From NCBI GenBank assembly GCA_002171515.1, contig NHEP01000011.1:1-35367 (forward strand): a stretch of 35,367 nt of DNA, written 5' to 3'. This document shows, in pieces, positions 1-7,897 of this stretch. The notes beneath the pieces are model-generated. The model was given only the letters and a program-made list of their open reading frames with translations. It did no database searches and was not told the DNA's origin. This stretch comes from a bacterium TMED88 (GTDB taxonomy: Bacteria; Myxococcota_A; UBA9160; UBA4427). The position numbers and the translations under genes are program-made. Positions within the stretch are counted from its first letter, which is position 1. The number at the start of each line of letters is the position of its first letter.

Positions 1-32
1 CCCATGCCGGTGATGACTACGCGGCGCGTCAT
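1..32 (-). CDS. 3-oxoacyl-ACP synthase II (FabF/KAS II type), N-terminal fragment
   Basis: Only the first codons are inside the window. Read on the minus strand from the ATG at 32 they give MTRRVVITGMG, the usual opening of KAS I/II condensing enzymes (the first beta strand of the thiolase fold). The start codon overlaps the stop of the fabZ-type gene by 4 bases (ATGA), so it should be translationally coupled and the last visible member of the operon that begins at 2789. The catalytic Cys-His-His residues lie outside the window, so whether it is an active elongating enzyme, and whether it is closer to FabF, FabB or a chain-length factor, cannot be seen. Confidence 0.7.
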   Translation of the reverse strand, partial: MTRRVVITGM

Positions 33-487
33 TTTCGAACCCCCATGCCGGACAGTTCACCTGAACACACCACAGTTCCGTCCTCCAATGTCATTTCGAC
101 TTCAGCTCGGAGCTTCATCCGTCGAAAAAATTTGACGCGCCCCGTGGTCTTGACGCGGTCGCCCGGCAAGACCTGCCCGGTGAAATCAACCGAGCAATCG
201 GTGAAGACCGTAACGACCTTTTCAAGCTCTTCCTCGGATGCTTCAAGGGCGTACAGATAGAGTCCTTGGGCCACCACACCCGCCTGGGCCATTGTCTCGA
301 TCAAGATGACGCCCGGCGTGATTGGGTTCCCGGGAAAATGACCTCGGTAGAAGTCGGCTTCTTCGGGAAATCGATAACTGGCCACAATATGTTCACGATC
401 AAGCTCGTGAATCGTATCGATAAAACGAAACGGATCCTGTTGGGGAACCCGCGCCAGCACTTCCTCTTTGCTCAGTTCGCTACCCAC
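29..487 (-). CDS. FabZ-type 3-hydroxyacyl-ACP dehydratase (hotdog fold)
   Basis: A 152-residue single hotdog-fold protein, the usual size of FabZ. It should remove water from 3-hydroxyacyl-ACP in the cytoplasm during fatty-acid-type chain elongation. The active-site block GHFPGNPITPGV with His50 and the following helix ILIETMAQAG with Glu64 are both present, so the protein looks catalytically intact. The start is a GTG at 487 that overlaps the end of the fabG-type gene by 8 bases; no better start follows before the conserved PFRFID segment. Its own stop overlaps the start of the fabF-type gene. It shares the operon with a second dehydratase of FabA type (1205-1795), which suggests a dedicated pathway. 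The exact substrate is not visible. Confidence 0.88.
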   Translation of the reverse strand: MGSELSKEEVLARVPQQDPFRFIDTIHELDREHIVASYRFPEEADFYRGHFPGNPITPGVILIETMAQAGVVAQGLYLYALEASEEELEKVVTVFTDCSVDFTGQVLPGDRVKTTGRVKFFRRMKLRAEVEMTLEDGTVVCSGELSGMGVRK

Positions 488-1208
488 CGTACATGCCCCC
501 GTTCACGTGAATCACGCTTCCGTTCACATAGGCGGCTCGGTTGGCCAGAAATGAGACGACATCGGCAACCTCTTCCGCGGTCCCCATACGGCCCTGGGGA
601 ATGCGGTCCAAGATCGAAGTTTTGATCTCTTCGGATAATTCTTCGGTCATCTCAGTTTCGATGAAGCCCGGCGCAACGGAGTTGACCAAAATCTCACGCC
701 CGGCGAGTTCTTGACTCAATGACTTGGTAAACGCATCGAGGCCAGCCTTCGCCATCGTATACGGAATTTGACCGGCGTTGCCCGTATGACCCACCACGCT
801 CGAAATATTGATGATCCGTCCAGAAGATTTGCGAAACATGAACCGCCGTAAAACCATCTTCGTGAGGTACCAGGTGCCTCGGGCCAGCTGAGCAACCGCG
901 TCATATTGGTCCAAGTTCATCGTCAACATCGGAGCATTGACGTTATAGCCTGCATTGTTGACCAAGACATCGACGCTGCCGGCCTCAGCTTTGATCGTCT
1001 TGATCGCGGCATCCACCTCTTCTTTGTCGGATAGATTGGCCCGGACCGAAAAAGAACCGGGCAGCTCCTTGAGGAGTTTCTGGGCCTTTTCTTCGCTGGA
1101 GCGATAGTGAAGAGCGATTCGATAGCCGTCGGCAGACAAGCGGCGTGCGCAGGCCGCGCCGATTCCCGTTGCTCCACCGGTGACGAGCGCCACCCCTGCC
1201 TCGCTCAT
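480..1208 (-). CDS. FabG-type 3-oxoacyl-ACP reductase (SDR family)
   Basis: A 242-residue classical short-chain dehydrogenase, the usual FabG length, expected to reduce 3-oxoacyl-ACP with NADPH. Visible motifs are the Rossmann glycine block TGGATGIG (residues 10-17), NNAG (84-87), catalytic Ser137, and YTMAK with Tyr150 and Lys154. The Asn of the usual Asn-Ser-Tyr-Lys tetrad seems to be Gln107 here (AQLARGTW); this is an alignment by eye. The C-terminus has the typical VNGSVIHVNGGM ending. The ATG at 1208 overlaps the fabA-type stop by 4 bases, so translation is coupled. Many SDR enzymes share these motifs; the assignment to 3-oxoacyl-ACP rests mainly on the neighbours. Confidence 0.87.
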   Translation of the reverse strand: MSEAGVALVTGGATGIGAACARRLSADGYRIALHYRSSEEKAQKLLKELPGSFSVRANLSDKEEVDAAIKTIKAEAGSVDVLVNNAGYNVNAPMLTMNLDQYDAVAQLARGTWYLTKMVLRRFMFRKSSGRIINISSVVGHTGNAGQIPYTMAKAGLDAFTKSLSQELAGREILVNSVAPGFIETEMTEELSEEIKTSILDRIPQGRMGTAEEVADVVSFLANRAAYVNGSVIHVNGGMYGG

Positions 1209-1795
1209 CGTTCCATCCTCCCGCCCCGGGAATTCGCCGACGGAAGAGGGTAGTCGGGGTAATCGATGTCCCGAAACAGTCCCACGCGCGCACCGCTAAT
1301 CGTATAAATCTCGTCGTCATCGACCAAAAGCCGGGCGTCGCCAATCACCATGGAGGCTCCGGCATTCTGGAGTTCTGTGTAGCGTTTTACTTTGATTTCG
1401 TACCGGATGACTGCATCGTGGGGTCGGATTTGACCAAAAAATTCGACTTCACCGCAGCCCAGCGCTCGGCCGCTGCCGAGCCCACCCCGCCAATTGCAGT
1501 AGAAACCCAGCAACTGCCAGACACCGTCTAGACCGAGGCAACCTGGCTGTACCGGGTCTCCCTGGAAATGGCATTGGAAGAACCAATCATCGAGATTCAC
1601 ATCTCGCTCGGCCACGATCGTTCCGCGCGCGCCCCGCGCCGAAATCTCAAGGACCCGATCGACCATGAGCATCGGCGGAGTCGGGAGCCTCGCTTTAAGG
1701 CCCGAAGGCGCGTCCTCAACAAGTCGCCCGTACGCAAAGGCCAGCAACTCGGATTGGTCGAAATGATCGCGTGATTTGAATTCGTCGTATTTCAT
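1205..1795 (-). CDS. FabA-type 3-hydroxydecanoyl-ACP dehydratase/isomerase family protein
   Basis: A 196-residue protein that follows FabA closely: MLMVDRV near residue 42, then DWFFQCHFQGDPVQPGCLGLDGVWQ (in parts) with catalytic His76 and Asp90, then GRALGCGEVEF. His and Asp, rather than the His and Glu of FabZ, mark the FabA group, whose members can also isomerise the trans-2 to the cis-3 double bond. It is about 25 residues longer than the Escherichia coli enzyme, mostly at the N-terminus. The ATG at 1795 lies directly after the fabH-type stop (TAA, one base gap). Whether it isomerises, and so makes unsaturated chains, cannot be told from sequence; the partial KAS at the left edge would be the matching elongating enzyme. 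Confidence 0.88.
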   Translation of the reverse strand: MKYDEFKSRDHFDQSELLAFAYGRLVEDAPSGLKARLPTPPMLMVDRVLEISARGARGTIVAERDVNLDDWFFQCHFQGDPVQPGCLGLDGVWQLLGFYCNWRGGLGSGRALGCGEVEFFGQIRPHDAVIRYEIKVKRYTELQNAGASMVIGDARLLVDDDEIYTISGARVGLFRDIDYPDYPLPSANSRGGRMER

Positions 1796-1796
1796 T

Positions 1797-2789
1797 TTAG
1801 GAGGCGTCGGATCCGAAACGGAGCAAATAGGACGACCACGTCAAACCCGACCCGACCCCCACCACGGCCAAGTCATCCTGGGCACCCCATTTGTCCCACT
1901 CTTGGGAGATCACGGAACCGGAACTCGCTGCACCGGTATTGCCGTAGAACTCCGCGTTACTGTGGTGAAGTTCGGGCGGAATATCGCAACGCTTGCAGAC
2001 CGCCTCAAGCATTCGAAGATTGGCTTGGTGGCCGATAAAATGAAGGGGCCGATCACTTTCGCACTGCTCTTCCTTGATCGCGCGGTAGAGCCGGGCCGTT
2101 TTCTTGATCGCGAACATCTGCACGGTTCGGCCTTCCTGAGCAAAATATCCCTCTCTGGGGATCAAGACTTTGTCGTTGCCCGCGGGACTCGACTCAAGCC
2201 GGCTTTGGACCACACGGGCGCGTCCAGAGTGACGCGGGGATAAAACGGCCGCCAAGCCCGCATCGCCCCAAAGAACCGCGGCCGATCGGTCGGAGTAATC
2301 CACGGTCCGCGTCATCGATTCCATCGCAACCAAAAGAATGTAGTCGGGGAGAGACTCGGGTTTCATCATGTCGAGCACTCTCATGCCCGCCAGAAAGCTG
2401 GTACATGCGGAGTTGACGTCCAACGACGGGGCCTCGATTTCGAGCAGGCGCGACAAATTGCAGGCCTCCGCCGGAGAAGCCGTGTCGGGCGCGCAGCTGC
2501 CTCCGACCACCAGGCCCACATCAGCCGCCGTGATCCCCGCTCGCTCGAGGGCCAATTGGGCGGCTCGAGCCCCCAACTCCGCGTTCGTATACTGCGCCGC
2601 CTCGACCGAAGCGCGGGTTTCGCAATTCCGGGTCTCGCGGAGATAGTCCAGGGACAGAACCGTGCGCCGAGAGCGAATTCCGACGCGCTCCATAATCCAT
2701 TGCTCAGACGTGCCAATATCGAGGGACTCAAGAAAGCTGTTGGTGATTTCGTTTTCGGGATGAAAGTGCCCAAAGCCCAGAAGATTCAT
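1797..2789 (-). CDS. 3-oxoacyl-ACP synthase III family protein (KAS III/FabH-like)
   Basis: A thiolase-fold condensing enzyme of about 330 residues with all three FabH catalytic residues: the nucleophile Cys in NSACTSF (near residue 130), His in GHQANLRML, and Asn in YGNTGAASSG. The segment WIMERVGIRSRR matches the N-terminal substrate and CoA-binding region of FabH. I chose the ATG at 2789 because AAAGGGG lies 7 bases upstream of it; a GTG two codons earlier (2795) is also open. It is the first gene of the operon and would prime chain synthesis by condensing an acyl-CoA with malonyl-ACP. Relatives such as PqsD or alkylresorcinol-type starters share these motifs, so the priming substrate is open. 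No acyl carrier protein gene is visible nearby. Confidence 0.87.
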   Translation of the reverse strand: MNLLGFGHFHPENEITNSFLESLDIGTSEQWIMERVGIRSRRTVLSLDYLRETRNCETRASVEAAQYTNAELGARAAQLALERAGITAADVGLVVGGSCAPDTASPAEACNLSRLLEIEAPSLDVNSACTSFLAGMRVLDMMKPESLPDYILLVAMESMTRTVDYSDRSAAVLWGDAGLAAVLSPRHSGRARVVQSRLESSPAGNDKVLIPREGYFAQEGRTVQMFAIKKTARLYRAIKEEQCESDRPLHFIGHQANLRMLEAVCKRCDIPPELHHSNAEFYGNTGAASSGSVISQEWDKWGAQDDLAVVGVGSGLTWSSYLLRFGSDAS

Positions 2790-2795
2790 CCACAC

Positions 2796-3096
2796 ACCCC
2801 TTTGGCGGTGTGACCGCCTGGTGAAAGCTGCCTATCGATGGTTTCGGTCACTCGCGCATCCCGATCTTCTCAAGCTGAGCCCGTCCTCTCGGGTTCACCC
2901 CAACTCCCCCGGCCTCGCGCGCCCGAGGCTCTGATTTCGCTCAGCGCGCCGCGCAGAGGGGCCGCGAACCTTCTCTCAGTCAGCCCGAAATACAGCTCGC
3001 TGGGACGGTAGCCCCGGGAGCCGCATTTGCGGGTTCAACAAACGCAAATGTCTTGCAAAAACTGGGTTTTCGGACCGTTTTTGTGATCCGGACCGA
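2796..3096. other. Intergenic region upstream of the fab operon
   Basis: About 300 bases without a credible coding frame, between the 3' end of the dinG-like gene and the start of the fabH-type gene; both are on the minus strand. It should hold the promoter of the fab operon. I see an 8-base inverted repeat (3024-3050, listed separately) and a shorter GC-rich one, GCCTCG/CGAGGC, at 2912-2929. No T-run follows either, so neither looks like a classic intrinsic terminator. Confidence 0.5.
3024..3050. promoter_or_regulatory. Inverted repeat CATTTGCG-N11-CGCAAATG
   Basis: Two perfect 8-base arms separated by 11 bases, in the gap 235 bases upstream of the fabH-type start. The AT-rich arms stand out in a GC-rich gap. 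The spacing is compatible with a dimeric repressor site (for example of the TetR or FadR/FabR style) or with a stem-loop. There is no T-run after it on the minus strand, which argues against a terminator for the helicase gene. The regulator is unknown and none is encoded nearby. Confidence 0.35.
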
Positions 3097-5955
3097 TTAT
3101 GACTCAGAGTCATCCGGGTTCAACGCAACCCCCAGCTGCACTTCTCGAGCCAGATCCGGGAGCTGAGACGGGGACACGGACCGAATTTCGACCCCTGCGG
3201 GGAATGCGTCCCCGATTCGTCGGAAATATCCGCGATCCGAGCGGGGCTCGACAATGACCACCAGCCCCCGATCCGCCTCGCCTCGAATCAATCGTCCGCC
3301 CATTTGTTTCAGATGCAACAGCATCTTCCCGAGGCGATAGCGATCAAAGGCGTTCAAACCCAGTTCGCGGATCCGGGCTTCTCGGCGACGACGTAACTCC
3401 GTGGGCACCTCAAAGGGGAGTTTTTCGATGACGACAGCCTGCAAAGCGTCCCCGGGCAGGTCCACCCCCTGCCAGAATGTTCGCGCGCCCAGAAGAACGG
3501 CGCCGCTCGGTGCATTTCGGAAACGACCCACAAGGCTCCCTGGGTCGCTGGCCGTGCGATCCGGCCAAAGCACTTCGATGCCTTCTCCGTCGAGCGCCAT
3601 CTCAAGTCGCTCGGCGACAGCTCGCATTCGACGCAGGCTCGTAAAAAGTCCCAAAGTTCGGCCCCCTAAAAGACGGGCCAAGAGCGCGATGGTTTCAGCG
3701 GTTCGCGTCACCAATTCCTCTGCATCCGTGGGATCAGGCAGGGCCGCCACTCTCATCTGGCCCTCGTAGTCGAAAGGGCTTGGAATCGAAAGCCGCTCGA
3801 TCCCGAATGCCGCCCGCTCCTCAAGCTCCAGTTCGCCCAGGGCAGCAAAGGCATCGCCTCCTACGAAGAGGCTCGCCGAGACCGCCGCGAACGAAGACCG
3901 GCTCTCCAAAAACTCCCGATGAAAGGCGCCCGCCGGCGAAACAGGCCTGAGTGCAAGAACCCACCGGTCATAGGGAACAGCCAGACGATCAAATGCGGCC
4001 ACAACCTCGTCTCCGTCGGAACCAAAAGCCGTCCTCAAAGACCCAGCGGCTTCTCGAAAGGCTGTGCTGTTTTTTTCGACCGGGGTCGGACCTTCCCCGG
4101 GTGAGGTTGGCGTTTCATCAAAAGTCCATTCGGCTCGAGCGTCGAGTTCTTCGGCCAGCCGCGCGAGCGACTCAAGTCGGCCCGCAGCCGCCTCGGCACA
4201 ACGCGCAGCATCGGGAAAGGTTCGTTCCGCGTCGGCGGGCAATTCCACTTCACCCCAATCCCCCGCCCGAGTCGAAATGTTTCGACCGATGGCTGAGAAG
4301 TCGAGCGACAGAGCACGGCGAATCGGATGGATCGTTTTCTGAGCCTCCAAGCGCTGCTTTCTCGGCAAAAGCGCCCGAGTCGGCTCCCCGCCCACAATGG
4401 GCGAAGGGACACCAAAGACCTCGTCGATTCTCTCCATCAACTCTTCAGGGCGAACGATCTGGGCATAGACATCATCGGCGACACCCGATAGCTCGTGGCC
4501 CTCATCCGCAATCACATGACCAAAGCGAGGATAATCGGGGGGCCAACGCAAGAGAAGGTCGTGGTTCGCCACAATCAAATGGGCCTTACTTAAAGCGGCG
4601 CGGCGCCGCCCAAAGGGGCATCGTTTCTGGTGAGCGCACTCCTCTCGACTACACTGCTCCGCCCTTTGCGCCACGGCCCCATGAATCAGATCGCGCAAGA
4701 TCGGATGCCGAGCCAACAGCGAGGAGGGCAACGAGCCCACCTCGCCGGCCCCCCGGTTGCGCGCACAACCAAGGAGCGTCGCAAACGCCATCCGGTCCTC
4801 AGCCAGCAACTCCGCGTCCGCCCCTCGCGCTAAAACCTCCTGGAGCCTCTTTTCGCAGATGTAATTCGCTCGGCCTTTAATCGAGAGTGCCTGCAACTGC
4901 GGATACCCCAGCATCCGCGCGGCCGCAGCAATATCTTTCTCAAGAAGCTGGTCTTGCAAGAGCTTCGTTCGCGTCGAAAGCAGGACGGGGTCTCGCTCGC
5001 CGGCTTCGGCCCTTTGAATCGCGAAGGGAATCGCCGCCGCAAGATAAGCCAACGACTTGCCGACGCCGGTTCCACCCTCCAACAGCAGATGGCCCCCTCC
5101 AGAGAGGTTTCTCACAAAGGCCCGCATTAAGTCCACCTGCTCGGGCCGAGCTCGATAATGATCGAAATGGCGACGGCCTCGGTCTTCGTCAAGCAACGCC
5201 GAGGCAATGGCATCCGCATCAAACGGAACCGGAGCTTCCTGCGTTTCGCCGATTGCGAGAAAGTGGCCCTGCGTTCCGTCATCTCGATCACTCATCGATT
5301 CAGGAATCAAGGCGCCCCATAGACTTTGAGGAACAAAGCGCTCCAGGGCTCGAGCCGCCGCTCGATAACGGGACTCAAGGTCCCCCGCAGCGATCGCCAC
5401 CAAGACCTGTAATAGATCAAAAACCATCCCCCCCGCACCCTTGGCTGGACCTCGATCGAGAAGTGGCACAGTCAAAGCCTCCAGGCCGAAGGACTCTGCA
5501 TCGGGGTGCGCCACGGAAACAAGGTCGAGGGTGTCGAAAGCGCGCGCTTTGGACAGAGCCGGTGATACGGTCCGGCAAAGGAATGGGCGCACCGACATCA
5601 CGTCGTGAACCACCCAGGTGCGCTGGGAAAGTTCGAGGGCTAGGGCCTCAATGATCTGGGGATCATGCTCGCCGCTCGCCTCTTCGGTCGAATGGACCCA
5701 CCGGGCCTTTGACTCGTCTGGGCCATCCAGCAAAATAACGGCCAACTCAAGAACCCGAGCCGTTCTCGAATCCTGGGCGCCTCGCGTGACAACCGAGCAG
5801 AGCGCCAAAGGACCCGCCGCCTCAACAAAAGGCGCTAGGTCTCTCAGCCGCTCGGGCAGGATGCGCCCGGACGCAGCCAGCGGAACTCCGAGAGTTCCCG
5901 AATCAAGCGCGGATCTCACCCTGGGATCAGACGTAGATGCCGCCCTTGAAATCAC
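3097..5955 (-). CDS. DinG-like Fe-S ATP-dependent DNA helicase with degenerate N-terminal exonuclease-like domain
   Basis: A 952-residue superfamily 2 helicase of the DinG/XPD type, expected to unwind 5'-tailed DNA or R-loops. Motifs: Walker A GGTGVGKS (294-301), Fe-S cluster cysteines Cys367, Cys435, Cys440 and Cys446, motif II as DEGH (484-487) instead of DEAH, the FWQGVDLPGDAL block, and motif VI MGGRLIRGEADRG near the C-terminus. Residues about 50-175 resemble the DnaQ-type exonuclease domain fused to some DinG proteins (AFDTLDLVSVAHPDAESFGLEAL in parts), but the acidic DxExTG and HNxxFD motifs are missing, so nuclease activity looks lost. The start is a GTG at 5955 that overlaps the previous gene by 29 bases; a GTG at 5919, just past that gene's stop, is an alternative. 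Confidence 0.85.
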   Translation of the reverse strand: MISRAASTSDPRVRSALDSGTLGVPLAASGRILPERLRDLAPFVEAAGPLALCSVVTRGAQDSRTARVLELAVILLDGPDESKARWVHSTEEASGEHDPQIIEALALELSQRTWVVHDVMSVRPFLCRTVSPALSKARAFDTLDLVSVAHPDAESFGLEALTVPLLDRGPAKGAGGMVFDLLQVLVAIAAGDLESRYRAAARALERFVPQSLWGALIPESMSDRDDGTQGHFLAIGETQEAPVPFDADAIASALLDEDRGRRHFDHYRARPEQVDLMRAFVRNLSGGGHLLLEGGTGVGKSLAYLAAAIPFAIQRAEAGERDPVLLSTRTKLLQDQLLEKDIAAAARMLGYPQLQALSIKGRANYICEKRLQEVLARGADAELLAEDRMAFATLLGCARNRGAGEVGSLPSSLLARHPILRDLIHGAVAQRAEQCSREECAHQKRCPFGRRRAALSKAHLIVANHDLLLRWPPDYPRFGHVIADEGHELSGVADDVYAQIVRPEELMERIDEVFGVPSPIVGGEPTRALLPRKQRLEAQKTIHPIRRALSLDFSAIGRNISTRAGDWGEVELPADAERTFPDAARCAEAAAGRLESLARLAEELDARAEWTFDETPTSPGEGPTPVEKNSTAFREAAGSLRTAFGSDGDEVVAAFDRLAVPYDRWVLALRPVSPAGAFHREFLESRSSFAAVSASLFVGGDAFAALGELELEERAAFGIERLSIPSPFDYEGQMRVAALPDPTDAEELVTRTAETIALLARLLGGRTLGLFTSLRRMRAVAERLEMALDGEGIEVLWPDRTASDPGSLVGRFRNAPSGAVLLGARTFWQGVDLPGDALQAVVIEKLPFEVPTELRRRREARIRELGLNAFDRYRLGKMLLHLKQMGGRLIRGEADRGLVVIVEPRSDRGYFRRIGDAFPAGVEIRSVSPSQLPDLAREVQLGVALNPDDSES

Positions 5956-7573
5956 GATCCTGCTTGATCATCACATTAATCAGAGCTGGCTTCCCAGAAG
6001 CGGCCGCCCGCTCAAGCGCCGGGCGCAGTTCATCGGGGTGCTCGACCAACTCGCCATGTCCACCGAGGGCTTCGACCACCTTGTCATAACGGGTCCGCCT
6101 CAGAAGCGTACCGTCCAAGCGATCCCAACCCAGCATGGCACCCTGGGGACGCATCATTTGTCCCCACGCTGCATCATTGCCCACGATACCGATGATCGGC
6201 AGATCGAAACGAACAGCCGTATCGAATTCGAAACCATTCAGCCCAAAAGAGCCATCGCCGTAGACAATCACCACACGTTTGTCGGGATGAGCATGCTGAG
6301 CCGCCAAGGCAAAGGGCGCGCCCACCCCCAAAGTGCCGAGGGGCCCCGGGTCCATCCAGGCCCCCTCGCCCTTCACCGGAATGATCTTGGCCGCGGTGGC
6401 CACGATGTCGCCACCATCCCCAATGACAATCGGCGCCTCAAGGGTCTCAAGCCAATCTCTCACCTCGCGACACATCCGTTGCGAGTCAATCGGCACCTCA
6501 TCGCTGTTCAGCTTGGCCTGAACCTTTTCTTCCGCGGCCTCTTCAATGACGCGGAGTTCGTCACGCCATGCCGAAAAATCGAGATTCACGCCCTGATTCT
6601 TCATTTCTTCCAGCAACAAATCGAAACTGCAGCCGAGGTTCCCCACCAGCGGCACATCGGTTCCGCGGTTCTGACCGATCAGCGTCGCATCCATTTCCAG
6701 CTGAATGATTTTGGCGTCTGCGGGAATCGTCTGCCCGAAACGCATTCTGAAATCGAGCAATGTTCCCGCTAACAAAATGCAATCAATCTTCTGCATGGCG
6801 TCTCGCCGAGATCGATTCAGAAATTCCGGAGAATCCCAGGGCACCGTGCCGCGCCCCATGCCGTTGGTATACGTCGGGATATGAGTGTCTCCGATAAAAC
6901 GATTCATGGCCTCACTACCCTGAGACCACTTCACGCTGGTGCCGGCCATCAGCATCGGGCGTTCGGAGGCCTTGAGGATCTCAATCGCATTCCGAACCTC
7001 TTCCCGGTCCGGGGACAAGCGCGGCGTTTCAGTTCGGATCCTCGGTATCGTGACATTCTCCCACTCACACTGACCGTTCCAGGTGTCCATCGGAATTTCA
7101 AGATAAGCCGGCCCCGGAATGCCTGAGACGGCATGGCGAATGGCCAGTTCCACAAATTCGGGAATACGGTCGGTGCTGTAGACGGCATCGCAGTACTTCG
7201 TGATCGGGCGGACAACACCGAGATGATCCATTTCCTGCAAGGAGCCCTTGCGGAGCTGGCTGAAGGGCCCTTGGCCACCAAAGATGAGAATCGGCGAGTT
7301 CGCCCGCCACGCATTGGCAATCCCGGTGACGCCATCCGTCACTCCGGGACCGGCGGTAATAGCGGCCACACCGATACTGCCGGGATTGCAGCGGGCCCAC
7401 GCATCCGCGGCGTGAACCGCCGCTTGCTCATGACGGACGTCGATAATCTTAATTCCTTCATCGAGACAACCGTCGTAGAGAGGCATGATGTGCCCGCCCG
7501 AAAGCGTGAAGAGGACATCAACACCTGCATTCTTCAGGGCTCGCGCAGCAAGTTTTCCACCGTGTACCGGCAT
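5927..7573 (-). CDS. Thiamine-diphosphate enzyme, ILVBL/2-hydroxyacyl-CoA lyase-like
   Basis: A 548-residue three-domain enzyme of the acetolactate synthase/oxalyl-CoA decarboxylase family. Catalytic Glu49 lies in VRHEQAAVHAADAW, and the thiamine-diphosphate/metal motif runs from GDG (439-441) to Asn466-Asp467. The N-terminal pattern FTLSGGHIMPLYDGC, AAITAGPGVTDGVTG and PILIFGG resembles the human ILVBL (HACL2) protein more than the biosynthetic IlvB subunit, and no IlvN-type small subunit is next to it. A likely reaction is cleavage or joining of a 2-hydroxyacyl-CoA with formyl-CoA, but acetolactate-type chemistry cannot be excluded. The ATG at 7573 has a strong AGAGGAG about 7 bases upstream. 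The 3' end overlaps the helicase start. Confidence 0.82.
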   Translation of the reverse strand: MPVHGGKLAARALKNAGVDVLFTLSGGHIMPLYDGCLDEGIKIIDVRHEQAAVHAADAWARCNPGSIGVAAITAGPGVTDGVTGIANAWRANSPILIFGGQGPFSQLRKGSLQEMDHLGVVRPITKYCDAVYSTDRIPEFVELAIRHAVSGIPGPAYLEIPMDTWNGQCEWENVTIPRIRTETPRLSPDREEVRNAIEILKASERPMLMAGTSVKWSQGSEAMNRFIGDTHIPTYTNGMGRGTVPWDSPEFLNRSRRDAMQKIDCILLAGTLLDFRMRFGQTIPADAKIIQLEMDATLIGQNRGTDVPLVGNLGCSFDLLLEEMKNQGVNLDFSAWRDELRVIEEAAEEKVQAKLNSDEVPIDSQRMCREVRDWLETLEAPIVIGDGGDIVATAAKIIPVKGEGAWMDPGPLGTLGVGAPFALAAQHAHPDKRVVIVYGDGSFGLNGFEFDTAVRFDLPIIGIVGNDAAWGQMMRPQGAMLGWDRLDGTLLRRTRYDKVVEALGGHGELVEHPDELRPALERAAASGKPALINVMIKQDRDFKGGIYV

Positions 7574-7598
7574 CGGGCACTCCTCTGTTTCTTCCTTA

Positions 7599-7619
7599 AG
7601 AGACGAAGAGAACGTCTCT
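7599..7619 (-). promoter_or_regulatory. 7-base inverted repeat in the HACL-like gene leader
   Basis: AGAGACG and CGTCTCT are separated by 7 bases. The repeat ends about 25 bases upstream of the ATG at 7573 and a few bases upstream of its AGAGGAG. It could act as an operator or as a leader hairpin affecting translation. No regulator is encoded beside it. Confidence 0.3.
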
Positions 7620-7725
7620 GTTCTAAGCCGGCGCGAAACTTGGGATAAAAGAGCCCAGGGCGATCGAGCTCAAACTCCCTCCGCGCCAGAATCATCGTGG
7701 CCCCTGACGTTATCACCCCACGACA

Positions 7726-7745
7726 GCGGGGCGCCAACGCCCCGC
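7726..7745. repeat. Perfect GC-rich stem-loop, 8-bp stem with 4-base loop
   Basis: GCGGGGCG and CGCCCCGC flank the loop CCAA. It is a strong hairpin on either strand in the middle of the pal-HACL gap. No T-run follows on either side, so it is not a standard intrinsic terminator. Its shape suits a REP-like extragenic element; I did not find a second copy in this window by eye. Confidence 0.4.
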
Positions 7746-7843
7746 AGGTTGGCCTCCGGCCAGAGCGGCCCGGGTTGAAGAAGCCTCTGGGGAAGCCAAG
7801 CGGGGCCCGAAAAAGACGGAAGAGCGGAACCCAAGAGGCCCCG

Positions 7844-7897
7844 CCCTTCAAAAAGGGTTCAGGCCCGACGGACCCCCCGATCACAGGGGCCCGTCGG
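7844..7897 (-). terminator. Probable terminator of pal (two consecutive hairpins)
   Basis: The first hairpin begins just after the pal stop: CCGACGG (7865-7871) pairs with CCGTCGG (7891-7897), with extra GGGG/CCCC pairing inside. On the minus strand it is followed by a second small hairpin, CCCTT-loop-AAGGG (7844-7857), whose start contains a run of five T. The T-run is short, so efficiency is uncertain. Confidence 0.45.

Noticed and set aside
3100-3112. Palindrome TGACTC-T-GAGTCA
   Set aside because: It lies in the last codons of the helicase gene, has a one-base centre that cannot form a hairpin loop, and has no terminator tail.
3951-6772. Several long open frames on the plus strand (for example 3951-4880, 4887-5654, 5618-6772)
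   Set aside because: All lie opposite the helicase and thiamine-enzyme genes, which have intact motifs. The predicted products are Pro/Arg/Ser-rich without any domain.
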